A stretch of DNA of 53,034 bases from contig JASBNA010000127.1 of NCBI GenBank assembly GCA_038087015.1, positions 1 through 53,034 of the forward strand, in the 5' to 3' direction. Shown here in pieces: positions 12,472 through 24,800 of the stretch. The stretch's first letter is position 1. Every line of letters starts with the position of its first letter. The position numbers were made by a program, and so were the translations under genes. Below the pieces are notes generated by a model. The model was not told where the DNA came from and did no database searches. It was given only the letters and a program-made list of their open reading frames with translations. The DNA comes from Cerrena zonata. Lineage: Eukaryota > Basidiomycota > Agaricomycetes > Polyporales > Cerrenaceae.

Positions 12472-15264
12472 AGCGAAAAGATGGGACTTATGAGAACATA
12501 TCGAATACACGATTTTTATATTCGTTTCTGTACTCAAGTGACTTGGCCGGCAGTCGGGCAAGTGGTGGTCCGGATTAGAGGTAAGGTCTTACTGGATTTG
12601 AGTGACACGTCCGATCCTGGTTGGGAACGCCGAAGGTCTCAAGCCCCTGTATTGTACCATGGTATAGTGTACGTTCAAAGTTTCACTTGTATGTCTCGTT
12701 ATCGTATGATTTCTGTTAAAACGGTGGTGTACCACTTGATACTTGTAAACTAGAAGCATTGGGTGATGCGGAGAGCAGTAACTGTTATGAAACGATGTAT
12801 TGTTCATTATCTCGTTCAATTGTTCATACTCAAATATATCAGTAGTGTAGCATCTCGACCATCGAATTTCGTGTGAATTTACAGCTTCTGTCGTAGACAG
12901 GGTTTCAAGAAGTAGCCCAATTCTCGCGGAGTAAAACATTGGACAAGGACATGTGCACGAGAATCGTTGTCTCCACAACACTCATCCGTAAAACAGAATA
13001 AGCATAGAGTGAACTTGAATGATAAACGGGAATGGAGATAACATGATTACTTGTGTTCTAAGAATTGGGTCTTAGTCTCCTTCACAGACCTCAAGAAAGA
13101 CAATCGTTCTTTAGGTAGGCCTCAAGCTGCTCAACACCGGTCTTGGGGGAATAAAGTACCTCTTGTTTGATGGATCAACGGACACGAACCTCAGGTTTCG
13201 AGAATTTCCGGACATGGAGTTGACAGAAGTAAGGCTACGCCTAACTCGGCTTGAGTGTGAATCCGGGCATGTCTCGATACCGAAACAAAGAGGTCGATGA
13301 CCTTTTTGCGAAATATATGTAATCGCCTAGGAAACTGAAAAAAACAATAGTCGATCTACATAAGTAGAACATAGTTTGTTTGTCCGATACGTAGAATAGA
13401 AGACGTACTAGACTTCGAGGTTCAATACCTTCTATAACGAGACAAACAACATATCGTTCTTTGAGAGTTTTCCAAGTCATGTGTTTAAAACACAAAAGTC
13501 TAAAAATTGGAATCACGCGTACGGATTGTGGTGATGGTAATCTCCTGCAACAAAAAGGCGCATCATGCAGCGGGATAGTAACTCACAACGGATGATTGGG
13601 TTTAATGAGATATAAGATTGGAAGGAAACAAATCTACCGTTACAGTATAGCCAGGTCAAGATCTGGGTGAGCTATGAGTGTCCGGCAAGGCACATTGTGC
13701 GAAGTGACATCCTCATTGTCCATAGTCTATTAGGGAACCGTTATACCTCGTAAAGGTATCCTGTCAAGCAAAGTCAACATCACATCCACGAGGTCAAATC
13801 ACCTGAACACAGACGACCAAAGAACATCCCCATAGGATATATAACAATATCCTCATTAAAAGCCAAGCGACATTGTACAACTTGAGGCAGAGCAGTGACA
13901 TTCCCAAGGCAACCACAACAAATCCCAGAATTCCGGGAGCAAGGCGATAGAGAGGCTGGGGTTGTCAGGAGTGAGAACCTAGCTGTCGAGTGACAGGAGA
14001 CAAGAGACAAAGGCTCGGTTCAAGGTGGTAGGTAGTCAACATGAATGATATCCGTGCTTGCTCGGAAAGGAACCCTGGTCAGGATTGACGCTAGTTGAAG
14101 GTAGAACGGCGTAGTCGGGGACAAGGAAGGTCTTTAGACTCCAAGAAATCACCAAGGTCGATAGATAGCCACTCCAGCGGCAGTCGAGTAGAAGTACGGA
14201 TACTCGACACGCACTTCACGATGTGGCACAGTGGCAAGGAATCGCCACACCATGCACATCCCAATCTCAGTCCAAGCCCGGAACCGGAATGCCCAATTTG
14301 GCAACCATCGTCGTTCATCGTTCGTCGACCCTAACAGTCGTCGGAGCAACTCCTGCAAAGGCAGTGGGAAGGGAAACGGATGCGAACGTCGATCACGCGG
14401 GTGGGATCAACCAATTCACTCCACTCATCCAATTCCAATATTACCATTACCCCAATGTTGTTCGGACCTTAGCCAGAAGATCCTGAACATTCGGGAAAGT
14501 TCTGAGAGGCTATGCATATAGTCACGGTGCAAAATCGGTGAGAGAAAGGGAGGTCTTTGTATGGTGCAGCGTGTTGAAGGTATCCCGCTTGTCATTGAGT
14601 CGTACGACCTATAATTTGATCGTGAAGTGAAAGCTTGAAGCTTGAATATCGAATCTCGATCACGAGGCTAGGAGGTGCGGGATATGGCGGAGGTGTAGTG
14701 GAGCTGCATTCTTAATGATAGCGAGAATAGTTGAGGCAACACGTAAAGGCACACGAGCAGACGCAACGGTAGGAGGGAATCTTGAACGGGGTTCATATTA
14801 CACGCAAGTCAGGTTACGGGAGTGAGTAAGGTTACAAGCAAGTACACAAAAATCTATGAGGGGAGAGGGGTAGGAAACAACTAGGCTTTGACGACGATGC
14901 AGATGTGTTGGTACAAAAAGTGACTGACAGCGAGGAAAGCGATGGAAAATGAGAAGAGAGTGAGTGAGTTGTGTATAAGTAGGTTAAATGTATATGCACG
15001 AGTCAATAAGAGGGTCCACCAGAGACGGAGAGAAGAAATGAGGAAAACCAAGAGAGAGGAAAATCGTTATAACTCCAATGAACCAAAATGGAAAAATGGA
15101 TGTTTGTCGTGACTTGAGGGAGAGTGTATGTGGTGTATCGGTGTAAGAGGATTGTACAATAGTTTTGGGTTTCTTGACCAGCCGGAACATGTTAAGGGTT
15201 GGTGTATTGCGTATGGTGTTTCGTCTCGCCCGTCCTCGAGCTCGGGGAGTGTATGTGGATGTCA
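12472..15264. other. Long intergenic region, nothing recognised
   Basis: About 2.8 kb with only short frames on both strands and no family motif. The stretch near 14.5-15.2 kb is downstream of the hypothetical gene at 15265-15963 and may be its 3' UTR. Confidence 0.4.
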
Positions 15265-15963
15265 TCAAGCTTCGACCTCGACCATCCTGGACAGGCAGCT
15301 CTTCACGTAAGTCCTCTCGCCGCACCTTAGAGGCCTCCCGCGCATTGGTCTCCCACCCGCTCTATTCAAAAGCACATTCGCCACCAGCTTTGCAGCTCTC
15401 TGATCGTTGGAGCGTACGACAGGGGGAGGTGGTGCCATGGGAATAGAGACAGTAACGGGTGTAGAATCCATAGCGAGCATGGATGTGACTGAGGGAGGGG
15501 GCACTCTAGGCTGAGTACCCGCAGGAATTTGACTGCGTGCGGTCCTACGAGGCGGAGGAAGTGATACAATCACACAATCCGTTGCACTGTACATGTCTGC
15601 GAACGGATCCTCTTCGGAAGCAATGGATGTTCGGACCTTCGGAGGAGGCGGAGGAGCTCTGCGTGAGCTCATAGGGGGTACGATCGAGCTGCTCCGTGCT
15701 CTTGCTCTAGGAATGAAGAGCGAGGCGTTTCCATTTGAGGCACCTGCACCGGAACTGGTCGTGAAGGAAAGAGGTGAAGAGGTGCGTGAACTGAGAATGG
15801 AGAGACCGGCTGCTCTGTTGTAAGAGACATTGGGTATAGAGTTGAACGAGGATACTTGAGCAGCGGTTGCAGTTGCAGCAGGGATGAGCGAGGAGAAGCT
15901 TGGACCACCGAAAGAGCCGTGGATGGAGTGAATGCGGTGAGCGGAGGAGACGATGACGGGCAT
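15265..15963 (-). CDS. Low-complexity hypothetical protein
   Basis: Uninterrupted 232-codon frame. The ATG lies behind a TC-rich leader. The protein is rich in Ser, Pro and Ala with poly-proline runs (RRAPPPPPKV, MAPPPPVVR). It ends in a basic segment (KLVANVLLNR, GGRPMRGRPLR) and RTYVKSCLSRMVEVEA. No catalytic domain or membrane segment is visible. The conserved-looking basic C-terminus after a disordered body suggests a small regulatory or scaffold protein, but no function can be assigned. Splicing near 15.28 kb into another frame is possible; the uninterrupted frame is the simpler model. Confidence 0.55.
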   Translation of the reverse strand: MPVIVSSAHRIHSIHGSFGGPSFSSLIPAATATAAQVSSFNSIPNVSYNRAAGLSILSSRTSSPLSFTTSSGAGASNGNASLFIPRARARSSSIVPPMSSRRAPPPPPKVRTSIASEEDPFADMYSATDCVIVSLPPPRRTARSQIPAGTQPRVPPPSVTSMLAMDSTPVTVSIPMAPPPPVVRSNDQRAAKLVANVLLNRAGGRPMRGRPLRCGERTYVKSCLSRMVEVEA

Positions 15964-17550
15964 TGCGAGGATAAGATTAGATGAAGAGAAGAGGAGTAAT
16001 AAGATACTTGAAGTTGAATGCGAGCGAGGATGAGACGAGAGTAGGCTTGGACTGGTCGACGAGGATGAGGAAACAGGTGTGGGCAGAGAGAGCCTATTAT
16101 ACCAAGCAACGCCGGGTGCTCTCGGCCCCTGCCCATATTCGGATGATGGTTCTTCCGCACTGGGGCAATCGAACCCACAGCCTCTTTTGGATTTGGCCTA
16201 GCGTTGAGCCCCTCCCCCGGCTCTTGCCAACCTCGGCTCCCATACGCGCTCCTCGTCCACAACATATCCCTTCCACAGACAAGGTACACCCTGACCTTCT
16301 CTCCATGGACAATGGTAAAATCATAAATACAAAAGCCCACCCCCAATGCGTTCCCCCAAATTGCAAAGATTGTCGACTTGACGGCTCTATATCCTTACGG
16401 CAAGCCATCAGAAAGCTGCTGTGCCCGTCTCTACTTCGTCTGTCAAGAACAATAGCCTCCTCCCCTCTTCTTTCCAACCCCGTCCTTGTGCAGGCTCCCC
16501 CATCAAATTTTCACACCCACTACGGCGCGGCACGTTGCGCGGGCTTCAAACTTTCTGAACCTTGTCATTGCTTCCCCAGTCAGCTGGACAACTCTAGACG
16601 GTCGGAATCTCCAATCCACACACCTTCCCTTTTACGACCGCCGTTTTTTGCTTCCCCCTCTCCTACAGCGCCACCTCCCAATCCAGCTTGGTTTCCCTCT
16701 CGCCACGTTTTCGTTCCTCGTTGAGCCACTCGACTCACACATCCATTTTCGGAAGCTTGCTTCTGTACCGAAATAGCAGCTCCGTGCCTGAACCTATGCA
16801 GTATGTTGAGCCGACGAATACAGCCTGCACTCAATCGCAGAAGACTTCCTATTTCCAATTCCTGCCTTCGTGTGTAATCTCCTCTATTCAATCCTTACGA
16901 TTCTTCCTGTATGGCCATACGGACTCTGTCTTGCCCTAGAGGAGGTGATAACGTAGAGCAATCGTGGCATCGCTTTCACTGAGTTCTGGGTTCCGCTAGC
17001 TACGTTCTATCTACAACCCGCCATGCATCCGTCTCGCTTTTTAGGTTATAAGCACCGGCTCTGGCTCTGAGATAGTAAGGGTACCCTTGACGCAATAGGC
17101 TGGACTGAACCATCTCGCTTTGTTCGCTTCTACCCAGCTACTGACACTGACTGTTGGTCATAAACCACGAGGCTATAAGCTATTATCTCTTCACCTCCCT
17201 TTCGAGAGAGCACATATTTCACACAGGGAAACAATGCTGATCATCTCTAGACAGCAAGTATTGAAGCATGGTCGAATTGCTTACGGTATTTTCCTCTCAC
17301 GGGTGGTGACTGAGTATTTGTTGGGTCTTTGTTTCCTAGGCGATTTCTTGGATTTTCTTGCATCAAGTTGCTATTCGTCTTGTTCAATCATTTATGAACG
17401 AGACAAAAGACGCATGTTGATACTTCTTTACCACATACAATACAGGAATTTTCAAAGTGCGTCGAAGGAACGTTCTTGGACCGCAGTCCAAAGACGCTTG
17501 ACCGTAGACTTTGATACAATGAAGATCCCGTCAAGAGATCTCACATTTTT
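15964..17550. other. Intergenic region, no supported gene
   Basis: Frames up to 247 codons overlap on opposite strands, but their composition is irregular (Pro/Ser/Arg runs) and none has a motif. Left unannotated. Confidence 0.4.
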
Positions 17551-17632
17551 ATGCCGCTCCGTTGACATACGGCATCTCGATGACCCTAATCGCGTCTACT
17601 GCTCTCTACTCTAATCACACAATGAGTCGCCT
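17551..17632 (+). repeat. Direct repeat, copy 1 (82 bp)
   Basis: About 90% identical to 19232-19313 in the same orientation; the first 25 bases and the last 21 are identical. In one frame both copies encode LCRSVDIRH followed by a similar peptide and a conserved stop. That frame is the end of a 164-codon ORF (17120-17614) in this copy. Confidence 0.85.
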
Positions 17633-18180
17633 GATAGTAATACTGAATATGGCACAGGGGCGTTGTTACAGTCAATTGTATGAAGAGTATGCGTCTGCAT
17701 ATTCAGGTACTGTACATTTGGGTGCTATGAAATCTTAGTCCCCGCAGAGAATAGATTTCATCCTTCGAGTTAAGTTTAAGGCTAATATCTGCTGATAAAG
17801 AAGACGAATGCATCTGGTGGGGAGGGCGCTCGGCACATCACGAGATATTGTACTAGGTGCGTTTGTTTATGTCTCTGCAGTTACAATATTTGGTGATATC
17901 TTGCAGCTCTTTGGTAACCCCGGTGGATATATATTTCGCCTTTCTCATCGGGTGGTCCGCTATGGGGCACAGCTTTTTGGCCGGTGTGGAAATTTAATGC
18001 GTCTCAAAAGAATCCCTGAAAAAATGTCCGTATGTCGCATTTCATACATAATCAATGGGATCGCCACAGTTTTTCTTAGAAATTCTAGAGTAAGGATTAC
18101 AATCAAATCTCAGAAAAAGGGACTGAGAACAATAGGACAGCTGAACACTCCTTATAAGCTTGATGCCCGTCGTCAAAAAC
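17633..18180. other. Gap upstream of the unknown gene
   Basis: No supported exon. A frame at 17808-18185 has no motif. Confidence 0.4.
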
Positions 18181-18188
18181 TATAAAAA
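18181..18188 (+). promoter_or_regulatory. TATA box of the unknown gene at 18244
   Basis: TATAAAAA 56-63 nt upstream of the chosen ATG. Confidence 0.45.
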
Positions 18189-18243
18189 TGGAGCCCGCAA
18201 GACGAAGGTCTTTACTTCTGCACACACACACCAGCTTCATATC

Positions 18244-18957
18244 ATGGCCTCTGCACTGAACACACCTTCTGAAGTTGACCAGCTGTCCCATGAGGTCTTC
18301 CACCTCCCAGATGACTTTCTGTATACAATAAAACCCCAACATATTCGTGGTCTATTATGGCTTACCGAAGTGAACAGACAGAATTTGCAACCGTTCAAGA
18401 AAGCTCTAGGCCAGGACAAGTGGTGGAATAGGTTAATTTACGGTTCCGAGAAGATGGAGGACGACAAGAATAACAGCAGGAAGCGAGTGTTTACTGATGA
18501 CCAGGTTCTCCAAGTATTGTTACGACCAAATGTGTGGAATCTGGTCTCCGTCTTAGTCGGCGAACACTCTGACGTCATCAAAAAGGTTGCCGAAACAGCC
18601 GCAATCGTTCCGTTTGACGCGGTTGTGCGATGCGTAGCATCAGTAGCATCTCTCGCTGTCATTCGCCGTATAAGAGAATACGAGTATATCTTCGATCAGT
18701 CTACCCACTGGCCAATCATTTATGAGGGGTATTTCAAGGGAACCCTGTTTGACTTCCTTGACGAGATTGACGTATTGGGATCTATAACGGTTATTTCCAG
18801 ATCCAATGCCATTGAGGATATGGATGCCGTGGAATCAACAAGTTCTCGATTGAACTTGGACACCAGGCAGAGAAAGCATATTGAAGATAGGAGTCGGTAT
18901 CTCTGGCAATCCATGCACACTTATAACAGGGAAAGTCAGTTTTTCACCAAGAAATAG
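18244..18957 (+). CDS. Hypothetical protein of 237 aa between direct repeats
   Basis: Single uninterrupted frame starting at the ATG that follows the TATAAAAA at 18181 and a CA-rich leader. An in-frame upstream ATG at 18160 precedes the TATA box and was not chosen. I do not recognise the family. The protein is soluble-looking and mixed charged. It opens with a helical N-terminus (SEVDQLSHEVFHLPDDFLYT), a region with Trp (DKWWNRLIYG), a hydrophobic helix around VVRCVASVASLAVIRRIREY, and a polar C-terminus ending in FFTKK. The gene is flanked by two copies of an 82-bp repeat (17551-17632 and 19232-19313), which suggests local duplication or insertion. Expression is unproven. Confidence 0.55.
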   Translation: MASALNTPSEVDQLSHEVFHLPDDFLYTIKPQHIRGLLWLTEVNRQNLQPFKKALGQDKWWNRLIYGSEKMEDDKNNSRKRVFTDDQVLQVLLRPNVWNLVSVLVGEHSDVIKKVAETAAIVPFDAVVRCVASVASLAVIRRIREYEYIFDQSTHWPIIYEGYFKGTLFDFLDEIDVLGSITVISRSNAIEDMDAVESTSSRLNLDTRQRKHIEDRSRYLWQSMHTYNRESQFFTKK

Positions 18958-19231
18958 AAGGGGATAGTATCATTAAACACTGGGCCACACTCTGGTGCTT
19001 GGCGTTGAGTTTCGAGGTTGGAAATGTAGCTAGGTCCTACATGTATTCTCGTTGAGTCTGGCACGTAGTACTAGTGGCATGAGTAAGGGCGACATAATTT
19101 TGTTGAACTACTTCACTGTACAGTATTAGGAGAATTGAGTATGCAGTCTCATGATATTTGTACGTTGAGTATGAACAAAACCTGATCCTTGGTAAGTGTG
19201 TACTTAGTCTCACCTTGGTATAATTGACACT

Positions 19232-19313
19232 ATGCCGCTCCGTTGACATACGGCATGTCGGTGAGCCTGATCGCGTCTACAGGCCTCTACTTTAATCACA
19301 CAATGAGTCGCCT
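19232..19313 (+). repeat. Direct repeat, copy 2 (82 bp)
   Basis: Same orientation as 17551-17632, with about 8 mismatches over 82 bp. In the shared frame the peptide reads LCRSVDIRH, a few substitutions, then a stop at the same place, so the differences look partly conservative at protein level. Confidence 0.85.
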
Positions 19314-20003
19314 ATGGAATTATATTAATTGCGGCATCTATAAAAGGGATTTGAATGCTCTGCAAGGGTACCTCGTGCTGATAGCTTCCATGTTTCCTAA
19401 TGACAGTCTTGACCAACTTGATATCTTAGAAAATTTAATAAGGCCTGAAAGCCATGTGTATGACGTATTATATCCTCGATTATCCGTACCGACTCTTGTT
19501 GAGACTTAAAAAGGGGAGAAAATCCTGACAATGAAAAACAATCTTTACCTCTCATGCTAGGCGGACTAAACGTATTAACAAATATGGAATAAATGCAGAC
19601 TTGTTGTAGCCGTAAGTATTTATCGATAGTTGTAGAGGAAACTCATTCGCTCCAATTCTCGCGTAGACATCCACATACTACAACAACTTCCTAATCGAGT
19701 AAGATATGTGATGTAGTTTTGACTCTGCAAACTCGGAACCGCTACAAACTTATCAATCTGCACTGTCATCTACCATTGACTAATTTCCGTAGACCCATGT
19801 ACCTTTCTCTCTATTTATGAAAGTGACGGTACATCGGCTAATCGGTGTTTCTTTATTGCAGGATCCAGCCTCTCCAATCTAGACTCTAGCTCCGAGTCGT
19901 AGCCGCTGCGCCTCTGGTGACCTAGCTTCCACTTCTGCTCGTTGAGCCACACAAGCTCGAACCCTATCTCAACAGCATCACATTCACAGGATCTTAACTA
20001 GAC
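19314..20003. other. Intergenic upstream of RCC1
   Basis: An 89-codon frame runs from within repeat copy 2 to 19509 but shows no recognised motif. The remainder is promoter of the RCC1-like gene. Confidence 0.4.
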
Positions 20004-21658
20004 ATGCCTGCTAAACGTAGAAGAATTGACCCAGAAGAAACACCTGCCGCTAATACTACTCGCTCCTCCACACGTGTTACACGCTCAAGCAAGCTAAATG
20101 GACGTGCACAGACACGTACAGGCAGGCCGACTCCGAGTCGTGGACGGAAACCCTCGACTGCTCAAACCGCAGCTCCCATACCGGAGGCGGTACATGCCAT
20201 ACACGTCCCCTTTCTTCCACTCCCAACGCCACCAGCGCATAATCGACCTGCACTGGAACTTGTGGGGTGGGGTAATGGGAATGACGGACAGCTTGGGAAA
20301 GAGCTCAAGTCTGGTGTGGATAAGCCTAAGAAGAATAGGTGGATGACACTGAAGATGGAAGAGGGTGCTTTTGGTCGTGAACCGGGTGCGGGTTTGGAAT
20401 CCGTTGAGTCGGCAGGCATGCATAGCCTGTTTGTAGATGAAAAAGGAACTGTAAGTCGAACCAGGTGCGGACTTCGTTAGTAAACGTACAGCCTAACGAG
20501 CATGTCTGCGCTTTGTAGATTTGGTCATTCGGGGTCGACGACGATGGAGGTTTAGGCCGCCTAACAGAGGAGACCGTCAAGTCCCACAACCTCAGCACGA
20601 AAGGTCATACTCTAGAACCTGCTCATCTTCCAGCACCAATAACATCCCTCGAAAGGGAGGGATTCAGGACAGTTCGGATAACTACGTGCGATACAATGTG
20701 TGCAGCAATTAACGACAAGGGGGAACTTAGACTTTGGGGCGCATTTCGAGTATGAAGTTTCTATCGTCAACTCCTCCCACTCACTGACTTGTGGCGTATT
20801 CAGCAAAGTCAAGGAGGCAACATCGGGTTCTCAGGGTTAACCGAAGCGCAATCCCTTCCCTTACGTCCTCCAGAATTGAGAAACGAGAAAATCGTCTCAC
20901 TAGCAAGCGGTCGGCACCATATAATCCTGCTTACACAACAAGGTCACCTCTATACTCTCGGTATAGCTGATGATGGTTGTTTAGGACGTCTAAGGGTACT
21001 CGAACGACATCAAACTTCGCCAGCAAGAGTCCTCTTCGGCACTCGACATCGTCGCGTAGCTGCTATTGGTGCAGGATCGTATACCAGTTTCGCTGTAGAC
21101 GAAGATGGCGCAGTTTGGGGATGGGGAATGAACTCTCGTGGACAAACTGGAACAGGCGTTGCAAACTTAGACACTGAAAAGATCGTCCTTACACCTAGAC
21201 TAGTCTCTGGATTACATCCGTCTGAACTGGGTGGTGCAAGAATTGTTCAGATTGCAGGTGGCGAACAACATACTTTATTCCTCACATCGGACGGAAGAGT
21301 TTTCGCATGCGGTGAAGCGGACGAAGGTCGATTAGGCATTCCCTCAAGCGATCCAAAGTTACAAGATCTCACCGTCCCAGGAGTCCTCTCTGAACCAACC
21401 CAAGTGACCTTCCCATCTCAAGACGACCTTGTAACCCAAATCTCGTGTGGCCCACACTGCAGCTTTGCCGTCACCCAAGGAGGAGCGCTATACTGTTGGG
21501 GTCGACAAGTCGAAGGTCAACTCGGACTCGGTGATGAAGATATACAATTCGTAGAAACTCCGACCGCTGTGATACCTTTAGATCATCCCTCGGTATCTGC
21601 TGTACAGGTATCTGCCGGTGGCCAGCATGTACTTGCCCTTGTGCGCAAGAAGGACTGA
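20004..21658 (+). CDS. rcc1: RCC1-type regulator of chromosome condensation (Ran GEF)
   Basis: Exons 20004-20450, 20519-20749, 20804-21658; 510 aa. A basic N-terminal tail (MPAKRRRID, many Arg/Ser/Thr) is followed by repeats of the RCC1 seven-bladed propeller. Each has the G-x(n)-L/LGWG pattern: ELVGWGNGNDGQLG, IWSFGVDDDGGLGR, LRLWGAFR, LYTLGIADDGCLGR, VWGWGMNSRGQTG, VFACGEADEGRLG, LYCWGRQVEGQLGLGD. RCC1 (yeast Prp20/Srm1) loads GTP on Ran at chromatin and drives nuclear transport and spindle assembly; the basic tail contacts DNA/nucleosomes and serves as a nuclear signal. Phase-0 introns join the repeats cleanly. It is convergent with the tandem-Myb RAP1-like gene, with 173 bp between stop codons. 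Confidence 0.9.
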
Positions 21659-21775
21659 ATGTTCTTTATCTCATGTATATATATCTTCGTGTATCTATTG
21701 CTTGTGTAAGATAGAAGTTTGAATACGAGGCTAATAACCTAATAGGAGAATATATACACTCCGATTGCAAAACGA

Positions 21776-21806
21776 ACAAAACAATAAAACAAAACAAAAC
21801 AAGACA
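21776..21806 (+). repeat. AAAAC-type simple repeat
   Basis: Imperfect run of AAAAC units between the two convergent 3' ends. Confidence 0.6.
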
Positions 21807-21831
21807 AGATAACAAAGATCAAACGAATCCT

Positions 21832-24800
21832 TTAACTAGAGATATATCCACCCATCGACGTCCGTGCGGCAGCAGCTCTCGTCCCCTCCAACGGCACATA
21901 CTCAAGTACGTCTTCTACCATAGATTTCTCGTGATAATCTTCTAGGTGGCATTGCGCGGCCTTCTGTGCACCTTCCCTCATCACCCTCAACGTTTCATCC
22001 GTCGCTTGTAAGTTTCCCGTCTCTCTCCACGCCTCAAGAGCTACGCTAGGATCGAACCTGTGGTTCCTGGCAATGGTTGCGAGAATTTCCTTCATTGCTT
22101 CGTCAATGTCACGTTGTCTGATAGGTTTTCCTGCGAAAGATGCACTGGAATGAGTAGAAGATGAAGATGAATAACCAAACGAGGACCGCGGAGTGTTTCT
22201 GAAAGGTGTGGGCATAGAGATACGAGAGCGAAGGAGTTCTCTTGGTTGAGGAGAGTATTGAGCGACATGGCCGGCCATGGTGTGGCGTCGATCTGCCCAT
22301 CGTTTTCGACTGACAGATAGTGAAGCACGTTTCTTGCCGTTTGTCTTTGAACCAGAGGCTTCAGGAGGGGTTTGTTTGGGATGGGGAAGGAGAAGTGTCG
22401 ATGCTCTAGAAGCGGGGCGTTCTGGAGACGAATCGTCTCGACGAGAAGTAGACGCTATAGGTTGTGGAGAAAATGATAATTGTTGTATAGGTCGTTGTCC
22501 TTTCCGTCCCGGTGTGATGTAATCCAGAGCGTCGTTCAAAATACCGACTAAACGTTGCCTTTTAGATGGTGTAATCTCAGGTATGATCATCTCATCTCGA
22601 GAGGGTGGATGATCGGTCGCGTTTTGCAGGGCGGGGGATTTGCCTTTGGATACCTCACTAGTTTGTGTTCTGACTTGTGTCGGTTGGGTTTGTGAAACCG
22701 CAAGGTCTCCTTCGTTGAAAACGTTCTCCTCTTGTGACTGGGTCTCACCAGTAGTAAAGAGAACATCTTCTACGGCATCCTGAGACTCTGACCCATCTGA
22801 GTCTTCACGCACTTCGTCCGACGGAGGTAGGGATTCTGCGTACGCCGGAGATGACTGACGGATACCGTTATCCTTAGGAAGGATACGACCAGTTGAAGGA
22901 CCGGGAATAGGATATTCTGACTCCTGGACACGTTCTTCAATGTGCGGGGATTGGTTAATGGTAGGTTGCTCAACCATCTTTTCGATCTTCCGTCGTTTCG
23001 GCGGCCACACTGGGGAAGTACCCTTCGTCTTCGGAGGACTATCGTTCTCATCTTCACTAGTATCATCCGCATCGAGTCGTTCAACGCCACTCAGTCTCCT
23101 CATGTCTCTGTCGAACACGGGTTGTCCGTTCTCATTGCTGAACGCACTATTGAAAGGTCCAACGATCAACACCGGTGGACCTTTCTTTGACGGAGAAGAA
23201 CCAGGTGTGCGCCCAACGCTACTTGGTAGTTTACGTTTTGGAGGTGTGGGGGATGACGCTGGTGATGAAGGCAATGAGGATGCGAACCAATCTTCGTCGG
23301 CCACAGGACGTCGTCGTTTACGTTTGATCTTGGGGGTAAGAGGTGGCGCAATGTCGTCCTCTGACTCAGATTCTCGATTCTGCTCCTGTTCAATCTGTGG
23401 CTCTGATTCTGATTCGCGTTCTTCTTGTACAGGCGTCCCTGGACGGCTCTGCGGAGGACTTGCAATGTCACTGGTTGGAGGGGTTGGTACTTGCGAAGTT
23501 TTCTTCTGTTGCTCCTCTTCCTCTTCGAATACCTTCAACCAATAACCAACTCCAGCTATAATAGGATATAAATGATGTGCAGGAGTCGGGAGGAGATCAA
23601 GGTTTGGCCTTTGGGGAGTGGAAGCGGCAGCATAGTTTCCTGAGATGTCGTGATCAAGAGGAGCTGGAGCTGAACTGGATAAGAGAGACACAAGTTCAGA
23701 TTGTACGACTTGAGACTGTGGGATTGGGTCCTCGTATTCGAGGGACGGTGACCTGCGGCAATTTAACTAATTAGATACTGCGCTCAAAAGAGAATCTGTA
23801 CTAGAGCAACATACCGTTTGAGCAACTCTTTCGGTTCCGGTTCCACCACTTGAGTAGTATCATCAAGCAGTTGATCTTCCTCGTCCTCGTCCTCTTCCTC
23901 TTCCTCTGATGCGCTGCGTTCTCCGGAGGAATGGTCGATTGCGTGAGAATAGTCGTCGTCTGGAGGAGGGGGTGGTACAGCTGGCTGAGAGTTAGCTTCC
24001 GTCTTGATAGGTTCCTGCTGATCATCTACGAGAGGCCCCTCCTCCACTGGAGTATCTTGTGGTTGACTCTCTTCCTCCTCCTCTTGCCTAAGTGCAACAA
24101 TCTCAGGGGCAGAATGTTTACGAGAGGACGACTTGATGTTAGACGTAGATGGTTGAGACGTCTGCACAACAGTGTCGATACGTCTCTTCTTTGGAGGTGG
24201 CTGACTGGCGTTGTTGTGACCTGTCTTCCGTTTAGTCCCAGTCGCAGCTTCTTCCGAGTTTTTATAAATCGGCGGTTTCGCTTCCTTTGCTAGCTTGCTT
24301 GAGGATGCAACAGGCTCCTTGGCAATGGCAGACCTTCGAAGAGCACTAGCTGCTTTCTCGGGATCTATACCCTTAAACTCCTGGTATACATCAATTAGTT
24401 TATTGAACCGCTCCGTATTCTTCTTGTAACGTTGTTGCCAAGAGGACCACGGATGTGTCTTACTCCAAGGATATGCTTCTGGCTGCATGAAGTCCCCTAG
24501 CATTAGCACGCGTAGCATAGAGGGAGAGAGGCAGACGTACGTTCTGAGTGAGCACCTTGTACACATTATCACCATGTCTACCCCGTTCCGATGGTGCAGC
24601 ATGAGCTAGATAATGAATGAGCCTGGAGTCTTCCTTCTCGGTAAAGTCGTTGCGTTGCCTCTTGGTAGGAGAGACACTCGGATCCTTTTGAGACGGTTTA
24701 GGGGGAGGTTGCGTGCCCTTTTCTCGAGCCCGTTCCCTCAGCTCCTCGTATATCTTTATGTCAAACCATGGTTTACGATCCCTATATCGCTGCAGCCAGG

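Noticed and set aside
16130..16290. tRNA-like GGTTCGATTGCCCC on the minus strand
   Set aside because: The T-stem does not pair (G opposite G at the loop base) and no matching acceptor or D arm lies upstream.
15981..16724. 247-codon plus-strand ORF overlapping a 225-codon minus-strand ORF
   Set aside because: Irregular composition, no motif, no splice continuity. It overlaps the promoter of the better-supported gene at 15265-15963.
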